10,606 nucleotides of DNA, from positions 1 through 10,606 of the forward strand of contig BQMV01000449.1 in the NCBI GenBank assembly GCA_022181005.1, read 5' to 3'. The position numbers and the translations under genes were made by a program. Origin of the DNA: Anaerolineaceae bacterium (GTDB taxonomy: Bacteria > Chloroflexota > Anaerolineae > Anaerolineales > Villigracilaceae). Below, piece by piece: positions 6,437 through 10,606 of the stretch (position 1 is the stretch's first letter; every line of letters starts with the position of its first letter). The notes under the pieces were generated by a model, which had not been told where the DNA came from, searched no databases, and saw nothing but the letters and a program-made list of their open reading frames with translations.

Positions 6437-7633
6437 TTATTTTTTCTTGATAAGCACAGCTCCAGCTATGACGATGTTTCCATCATCAGGCATATTTTCT
6501 GAAGAAATATTAGTGTACTTGTTTGATTCAGGACTAACTCCTTGCAGTGCATCAATATCTGACTTGTTTGCTTCTTGCCATACTATGTCTTGATTTATTG
6601 GTGCTCCTACATAGTAAACAGATCCGGTTTCTAGCTTTCTTATATCATCACTGTCTCTAAGTTCAACTACTCCAGTTGTACTGGTGTCTATTTCTCCACC
6701 TTCTTCACCAACAAATATGTTTGGTCCACCTCCAACCATTGTTCTAATTCCATATAAAGGATTTCCATCTTTATCAGCTTTAATAAACATTATGTTAATG
6801 CAAGGATATTGTTTCCATCCATTTTGTTCTTGAACTATTTTACAAACAATATCGTCCATTAATATTCCAGGCATGAAGGCTTGTTTGAGTTTTTGAACTA
6901 TTTCATGTGGAGAAACACCTCCAATTATTTTGTCATACCATGCATCTGAATTTTCACTTTTAAATGCATTTGGGAAATCTATTGGTCCGTTTTTGTAATT
7001 GGAAGCATCTACCACCAAATTCCAATCAACATCAGCGCTGTTTGGAGAAGTGACTAATTCTCCTTCTGAGTTAACAAATTGAATATTGCCAGTTTCAGGG
7101 TCCGTTTCAATTTTAACAAATAATTCAATTTGATTTTGTTCAATTAAGTCTCTGTTTTGCTCATAGGTTCCTGGAACTGAGACCATTTTGTTTTGTTTGA
7201 TATCATAATACAAAACATTACCATCACCGGTTTCCACCCAAATTGATTTTCTACCAACATAATTGTTCATTTCATCTATAAATGCAGAATATTGTTCTGG
7301 GTTTAGGTCTCTAGGAAATTCTGTTTTTTTATTAGCAAAATCATCAACCATACTAGCAATCACCTCTGGATTACTGGTTAACAAATTTCCTTCCTCCAAA
7401 TCAGTTTCACTGTTGGCTGGAGCTGTGGGAGTAGCGCCTGTTTGGCTTTCCGTAATGGGCGTTCCATCTTCGGCGGTTCCCGAGGAGGCTGTCGCGGTGG
7501 GGGTGAAGGTGGGCTTAAGGGTGGCGGTGGGCGGAGGTTCAGGGACGGCGGCGCTACAACCGACAAGAGTCAACGCGCTTACGATGATAAGACTAACAAG
7601 CAGTTTTGATTTGGGGAAGGTGTTTGTTTTCAT
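6437..7633 (-). CDS. Secreted lipoprotein with Thr/Pro linker, function unknown
   Basis: A 397-residue protein starting MKTNTFPKSK, with a lipoprotein signal peptide: basic n-region, hydrophobic stretch 11-24, and lipobox LVGC with the lipidated Cys at 26. A Pro/Thr/Ser/Ala-rich linker follows (about 29-80; TATLKPTFTPTATAS), typical of Chloroflexota surface lipoproteins. The mature domain (about 81-397) is acidic and soluble, with no enzymatic motif I recognise. The start at 7633 is chosen because it places the signal peptide at the N-terminus; an in-frame TTG at 7669 would add 12 residues, and neither has a strong ribosome-binding site. The base composition changes sharply near 7393: the signal and linker are GC-rich, while the mature domain is very AT-rich, unlike the neighbours. 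That suggests an acquired domain joined to a resident export module. Confidence 0.85.
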   Translation of the reverse strand: MKTNTFPKSKLLVSLIIVSALTLVGCSAAVPEPPPTATLKPTFTPTATASSGTAEDGTPITESQTGATPTAPANSETDLEEGNLLTSNPEVIASMVDDFANKKTEFPRDLNPEQYSAFIDEMNNYVGRKSIWVETGDGNVLYYDIKQNKMVSVPGTYEQNRDLIEQNQIELFVKIETDPETGNIQFVNSEGELVTSPNSADVDWNLVVDASNYKNGPIDFPNAFKSENSDAWYDKIIGGVSPHEIVQKLKQAFMPGILMDDIVCKIVQEQNGWKQYPCINIMFIKADKDGNPLYGIRTMVGGGPNIFVGEEGGEIDTSTTGVVELRDSDDIRKLETGSVYYVGAPINQDIVWQEANKSDIDALQGVSPESNKYTNISSENMPDDGNIVIAGAVLIKKK

Positions 7634-7783
7634 GGCGCTTTCAATCTTACCCGCATTTTGTCTTGCCAAAGTTAGCGCCGTAGGGATCCCCTTCCGAAGT
7701 ATGCCAGATCCTTTTTACAGAAAAACACTTGCACTATCCACTGGCAAAAGAGGATATATTGGCGCGGGAAGGTATTAAACGAG

Positions 7784-7805
7784 GACACCCCTAACAAGGG
7801 GTGTC
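7784..7805 (-). terminator. Hairpin terminator downstream of the DUF35 gene
   Basis: A perfect 9-bp stem, GACACCCCT (7784-7792) with AGGGGTGTC (7797-7805), and a 4-nt loop. It begins 24 nt after the DUF35 stop. The T-run on the minus-strand exit is short (GTTTAAT), so termination may be partial. The rest of 7634-7828 holds nothing else I can support. Confidence 0.55.
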
Positions 7806-7828
7806 TATGTTCTTTTAGCTTTTGTTCT

Positions 7829-8239
7829 CTATCCGGCGGACATAAACACGACAGGCCGAAATTTATACCCGTATACAATCATTCCGCGCTCATCGCCGTC
7901 GTCGCGCATCTTGCGCGTCACCATCTCGACAGGCATACCGATTTCGACAGCATTGTCGCCCACATCGGTAAGTTGGGCGGTGAGTAAAGGTCCCTCTTCT
8001 AACTTGATTAATGCAACCGTATAAGGCGCGTTAGCGTCAAATCCAGCAGGGGCTTCATAGACGGTAGTAAATGAATACACTTCGCCCTTGCCGCTGAACG
8101 CATAAAGATCCTTAGCTTCGTCGCCGCAATTTGGGCATACGTCGCGTGGGGGAAAAATTTTCGCGTCGCAATGCGGGCAGACCTCGCCGACTAAACTATA
8201 ACGCTGTTTTTTGAGTCGCCAATGTCGTGAAATTTCCAT
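7829..8239 (-). CDS. DUF35 zinc-ribbon/OB-fold protein
   Basis: A 136-residue protein with a rubredoxin-like zinc ribbon at the N-terminus, CPHC (21-24) and CPNC (35-38), followed by an OB-fold: GKGEVYSFTTVYEAP (about 50-64), PYTVALIKLEEGPLL (72-86) and a final strand YGYKFRPV. This is the DUF35 family, usually encoded beside a thiolase-like or HMG-CoA-synthase-like protein and thought to help channel acyl-CoA or acetoacetyl intermediates. No thiolase partner is in this window, so the substrate cannot be guessed. The start at 8239 has AAAGGAAAA about 10 nt upstream. A hairpin terminator follows. All four zinc cysteines are present. Confidence 0.88.
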   Translation of the reverse strand: MEISRHWRLKKQRYSLVGEVCPHCDAKIFPPRDVCPNCGDEAKDLYAFSGKGEVYSFTTVYEAPAGFDANAPYTVALIKLEEGPLLTAQLTDVGDNAVEIGMPVEMVTRKMRDDGDERGMIVYGYKFRPVVFMSAG

Positions 8240-8269
8240 GATGAGTTTTCCTTTCGCAAAGATAATTCT

Positions 8270-8298
8270 ATGCTATTGGACTCTCAAAGACTCTCAAA
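8270..8298 (-). promoter_or_regulatory. Candidate DUF35 promoter over a 10-bp tandem repeat
   Basis: On the minus strand, TTGAGA (8297-8292) and TAGCAT (8275-8270) are separated by 16 nt. The sequence GACTCTCAAA occurs twice in perfect tandem at 8279-8288 and 8289-8298 (plus strand), covering the -35 and the spacer. This may be an operator for an unknown regulator, or a small duplication. Confidence 0.35.
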
Positions 8299-8335
8299 CT
8301 TTCCTCCGTTCAGGGACATTTATAAGAAAGAGATA

Positions 8336-8373
8336 AAAATAGCGCGGATGCTTTTCAGCATCCGCGCTATTTT
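8336..8373 (-). terminator. Intrinsic terminator downstream of the DUF3597 gene
   Basis: A perfect 16-bp stem, AAAATAGCGCGGATGC (8336-8351) with its exact complement (8358-8373), and a 6-nt loop. On the minus strand it is followed by ATTTTTATC, a standard rho-independent layout 17 nt after the stop at 8391. The A/T base of the stem would let it work in both directions. Confidence 0.85.
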
Positions 8374-8390
8374 AGTAGATTCTAACTGTT

Positions 8391-8858
8391 CTAGTCGAGT
8401 AATTCCTTCGGAACATTACCGCCATTGGCAGCAATGCGCTTGAGGACCTCTTTGTGCAACCAAGTGTTCATCTTGGCAGAATCGCCCATCAGTTCGGCGG
8501 GGCAATTAAGCTCGGCAGCAAGCTCTTTGCGAGCGTCAAAGCTCGAGTCGATCTCAAGCAATTTGAGCAAATCCACGATGGAGACTTTCCAGTCGAGTTT
8601 GACCGCGCTCGCTTTGGTAAGTCCATCAAGTTTGGAAACTACGTCAACCATAGCCATCGCTTCCGGGTGAACGCCTTCTGCCTTCGCCATTGCAGGGCGA
8701 GCCAAGCCGCCCGGTGTAGCTGAGCCAGTCGCCGGAGTAGAGGCGGGAGCGCTGCCGGTGACTACGCCAGCAGGTTTAGACATACCCGCAAATTGCGGTT
8801 TGTCCTCCTCTTTTTTACCCATACCAAGTTTTCCGAGAATTTTTGAGAAGAAACCCAT
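8391..8858 (-). CDS. DUF3597 domain protein
   Basis: A 155-residue protein. It starts with a short amphipathic helix (GFFSKILGKLGMGKK), then an Ala/Pro/Thr/Gly-rich linker (about 22-60), then the DUF3597 domain (about 64-155). Hallmarks are KLDWKVSIVDLLKLLEID (87-104), FDARKELAAELNCP (107-120), MNTWLHKEVLKRI (130-142) and the ending NGGNVPKELLD. Members are small helical, probably cytoplasmic proteins with a solved structure but no known function; some resemble peptidoglycan-binding or LysM-linked proteins. AAGGAG lies about 6 nt before the start. It is a single-gene unit with its own terminator, divergent from the glycosyltransferase gene. Confidence 0.9.
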   Translation of the reverse strand: MGFFSKILGKLGMGKKEEDKPQFAGMSKPAGVVTGSAPASTPATGSATPGGLARPAMAKAEGVHPEAMAMVDVVSKLDGLTKASAVKLDWKVSIVDLLKLLEIDSSFDARKELAAELNCPAELMGDSAKMNTWLHKEVLKRIAANGGNVPKELLD

Positions 8859-8929
8859 GATAACTCCTTTCAGAAGTTAGAGAAATTTATATAAGGATTA
8901 CGCGATTGCTACTTCATCCTTACACAATT

Positions 8930-8935
8930 ATTATA
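8930..8935 (-). promoter_or_regulatory. Candidate -10 box for the DUF3597 gene
   Basis: A perfect TATAAT on the minus strand, 72 nt before the DUF3597 start, in the AT-rich divergent spacer 8859-9043. No good -35 lies at the usual distance (the best is TGAATC at 18 nt), so confidence is limited. A second AT-rich stretch, CTTATATAAATTT, lies closer to the gene. Confidence 0.35.
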
Positions 8936-9029
8936 ACGCGAATTGAGTAAATAGATTCATTATTTCTGTAAGAGATTCGTAAGAAGAAAAATATCCCGGG
9001 ATCTAAATTTATTCTTTTCGCAAATAATT

Positions 9030-9035
9030 TATAAT
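9030..9035 (+). promoter_or_regulatory. -10 box implying a leaderless glycosyltransferase mRNA
   Basis: A perfect TATAAT ends only 8 nt before the ATG at 9044. Transcription starting 6-8 nt downstream would begin at or within two bases of the start codon. No purine-rich ribosome-binding site exists between them (CACTCCCA), which is consistent with leaderless translation. The -35 region (TTTATT, 16 nt upstream) is poor. Confidence 0.5.
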
Positions 9036-9043
9036 CACTCCCA

Positions 9044-10264
9044 ATGAAAATCCTGCTACTCAATCAAGCCTTCGTCTCGCCCGACGAGCCGGGGCATACG
9101 CGCCATTTTGAGATGGCAAAATTTTTGCAATCGCGCGGGCACGAACTCGTCATCATTGCCAGCGATTTGAACTATCAAACGGGTCAGCGGACGGTTGAGC
9201 GCAAAGGAGTTTTCGCCGAACAGATCATTGACGGCGTGCGGATTTTGCGCGCGTATATTTATCCTGCTCTGCATTGCAGTTATTTTTGGCGCGTGATCTC
9301 GTTCTTTAGTTTTATGTTCAGTTCGGTATGGACTGCTTTTCAGGTGAAAGATGTAGATTTGGTTTTAGGCACCACGCCGCCGATCTTTCAGGCGGTCTCT
9401 GCATGGTTCGTCGCATGGATTCGCCGCAAGCCGTTCCTGCTTGAAGTCCGCGATCTGTGGCCCGAGTTCGGCGTGAGTATGGGCGTGTTGAAAAACCCTC
9501 TAGTGATCGCGTTGGGACGCTGGCTGGAGAAATTTTTGTATGCCCGCGCGACTCATATTTTGGTGAACTCCCCCGCGTACAAAGAGTACATGATCGGTAA
9601 GGACGTGCCTGAGAAGAAGATCACCTTCATCCCCTACGGCACAGACGTGGACATGTTCAACCCGCAAATAGATGGTTCGTCCATTCGGGATGAGTTGGGA
9701 TTGCAAGGTAAATTCGTCGTGCTTTACGCAGGCGCGCTGGGACAAGCAAATGACATTGACACCCTCCTCCGCGCGGCGGAACGCTTGAAGCCGTACGACA
9801 AAATTCATTTTGTCCTCTTCGGTGACGGGAAGGAACGTCCGCGTTTGCAAAACGAAGCGGAACGGATGAAACTCACAAACGTCACCTTCGCAGGCGCCCG
9901 TCCCAAAAAGGACATGCCGCGCGTCATCGCCTCTGCGGATGTGTGTCTCGCCATCTTGCAGGATATTCCCATGTTCCGCACCACGTACCCGAACAAAGTC
10001 TTCGACTACATGGCGGCAGGACGCGCCACCGTGCTGGTCATTGACGGCATCACGCGCGAATTAATTGAATCTTCGTATGGCGGAGTCTTCGTCCAACCGA
10101 ATGACGACGAAACACTTGCCGAAACGATCCTCGACCTTTCAAAGAACATGGACATCGTTCAACAAATGGGGCAAAACGCCCGCGAGTATTTGGTGAAGCA
10201 TCTCGACCGACGCGATAAATTGAATGAGACGCTGGAATTGCTGACAAGGTTGGTAAAGGAATAA
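9044..10264 (+). CDS. Family 4 glycosyltransferase, WbuB-like
   Basis: A 406-residue GT-B fold retaining glycosyltransferase. It probably transfers a sugar from a nucleotide-sugar donor during assembly of a surface polysaccharide or O-antigen-like chain at the inner face of the membrane. The N-terminal acceptor domain opens MKILLLNQAFVSPDEPG with GHTRHFEMAKFLQSRGH. EVRDLWPE (134-141) is a hallmark of WbuB, the fucosamine transferase family. The C-terminal donor domain has IPYGTD (196-201), YAGALGQAND (228-237), FGDGKE (259-264) and PNKVFDYMAAGR (316-327). An aromatic segment at 80-99 may dock on the membrane. The length is normal for the family. A hairpin repeat and then a nucleotide-sugar epimerase/dehydratase-like gene follow on the same strand. 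The exact donor and acceptor cannot be read from the sequence. Confidence 0.92.
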   Translation: MKILLLNQAFVSPDEPGHTRHFEMAKFLQSRGHELVIIASDLNYQTGQRTVERKGVFAEQIIDGVRILRAYIYPALHCSYFWRVISFFSFMFSSVWTAFQVKDVDLVLGTTPPIFQAVSAWFVAWIRRKPFLLEVRDLWPEFGVSMGVLKNPLVIALGRWLEKFLYARATHILVNSPAYKEYMIGKDVPEKKITFIPYGTDVDMFNPQIDGSSIRDELGLQGKFVVLYAGALGQANDIDTLLRAAERLKPYDKIHFVLFGDGKERPRLQNEAERMKLTNVTFAGARPKKDMPRVIASADVCLAILQDIPMFRTTYPNKVFDYMAAGRATVLVIDGITRELIESSYGGVFVQPNDDETLAETILDLSKNMDIVQQMGQNAREYLVKHLDRRDKLNETLELLTRLVKE

Positions 10265-10378
10265 TGTCGTTGCGAGGGCGTCCTGAGCGGAGCGTAGTGA
10301 AGTCGAAGGATCGCCCGAAGCAATCTCCTCGAAACAGGAGATTGCTTCGTCGGACTACCATCCTCCCCGCAACGACAT
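10265..10378. repeat. Long imperfect hairpin repeat (copy B) after the glycosyltransferase gene
   Basis: Related to the copy at 2250-2344. The outer ends are TGTCGTTGCG (10265-10274) and its complement ending at 10377. The inner stem is a perfect 14 bp, CGAAGCAATCTCCT (10316-10329) with AGGAGATTGCTTCG (10336-10349), and a 6-nt loop. Shared with copy A are the TCRYTGCGAG-type ends and the CGAAGCAATCTCCT core; the middle differs (GAGCGGAGCGTAGTGAAG here). It starts at the last base of the glycosyltransferase stop codon and ends 14 nt before the next gene. No T-run follows. Confidence 0.8.
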
Positions 10379-10391
10379 GTAACAGGAATTT

Positions 10392-10606
10392 ATGAAAATT
10401 TTCGTCACAGGCGCGACGGGCTTCACAGGCTCGCGCGTCGTCCCGCTCCTCCTCAAAAACGGATACGAAGTCCGCTGTCTTTATCGCGCCTCTAGCGACC
10501 GTTCGATTCTTTCCGATCCCAAAATTGAATGGATGCAGGGAGATTTATCCCATACCCAAGCCTTGACCTCCGCCATGCAAGGGACTGACGCTCTCGTTAA
10601 CATTGC
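10392..10606 (+). CDS. Extended-SDR NAD-dependent epimerase/dehydratase, N-terminus only
   Basis: The frame is open from ATG 10392 to the right edge (71 codons). AGGA lies about 4 nt before the start, just after the hairpin repeat. The N-terminus MKIFVTGATGFTGSRVVPLL carries the Rossmann signature TGATGFTG (6-13), followed by YEVRCLYRASS and MQGDLSH with the conserved Asp (about 55) that binds the adenine ring in extended SDR enzymes. TDALVNI begins the fourth strand. Such enzymes modify nucleotide sugars or dihydroflavonol-like substrates; beside a glycosyltransferase, a role in sugar supply is reasonable. The catalytic YxxxK lies beyond the window, so activity and substrate are open. Confidence 0.88.
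   Translation, partial: MKIFVTGATGFTGSRVVPLLLKNGYEVRCLYRASSDRSILSDPKIEWMQGDLSHTQALTSAMQGTDALVNI

Noticed and set aside
7634..7669. TTG start adding 12 residues to the lipoprotein
   Set aside because: It would put a charged stretch before a normal lipoprotein signal peptide, and no ribosome-binding site supports it.
7263..7778. 171-codon open frame on the plus strand opposite the lipoprotein
   Set aside because: It is antisense to a gene with a clear signal peptide and lipobox; its own product has no domain and spans the promoter region. It is a by-product of the repetitive Thr/Pro linker codons.
10050..10361. 103-codon minus-strand frame over the glycosyltransferase end and hairpin repeat
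   Set aside because: It begins inside the palindromic repeat and is antisense to the conserved glycosyltransferase C-terminus.
1..10606. CRISPR array within the window
   Set aside because: No regularly spaced direct repeats of 28-37 bp with unique spacers are visible; the array should lie beyond the left edge, past cas2.

Overview
The window looks like a chromosomal segment from a Chloroflexota bacterium, probably of the Anaerolineae. This is an inference from three things: the lipoprotein with a Thr/Pro/Ser-rich linker, the GCGAG...CGAAGCAATC hairpin repeats, and the mix of DUF35, DUF3597 and WbuB-like glycosyltransferase genes. No rRNA, tRNA or marker gene is present to confirm it.

Positions 1-5538 (minus strand) hold the upstream part of a type I-C CRISPR-Cas operon in the canonical order cas3, cas5, cas8c. 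The operon runs off the left edge, where cas7, cas4, cas1, cas2 and the array would be expected. Two features stand out. Cas3 is fused in frame behind a complete HTH-WYL-WCX transcriptional regulator, giving one 1061-residue protein. Near the left edge, the cas8c frame contains an internal ATG behind a strong Shine-Dalgarno sequence, at the place where the small subunit Cas11c is known to be translated separately. A 95-bp hairpin repeat fills the cas3-cas5 gap, and a related copy lies at 10265-10378.

Positions 5539-6436 lie upstream of the operon. They hold a candidate cas promoter, a 69-residue winged-helix protein gene in the same direction, and that gene's own candidate promoter. The heptamer TGCAACA (or its complement) occurs four times, twice over each promoter, so the small protein may control both itself and the cas operon. 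Beyond it is a frameshifted remnant of a serine-recombinase C-terminus, a sign of past mobile-element activity.

Positions 6437-8858 (minus strand) hold a secreted lipoprotein of unknown function, a DUF35 zinc-ribbon/OB-fold protein and a DUF3597 protein. The last two have a hairpin terminator downstream; the one after DUF3597 is strong. Positions 9044-10606 (plus strand) hold a WbuB-like family 4 glycosyltransferase, apparently expressed from a leaderless mRNA, followed by the start of an extended-SDR nucleotide-sugar epimerase/dehydratase. These two probably belong to a surface-polysaccharide pathway. They appear unrelated to the CRISPR locus.
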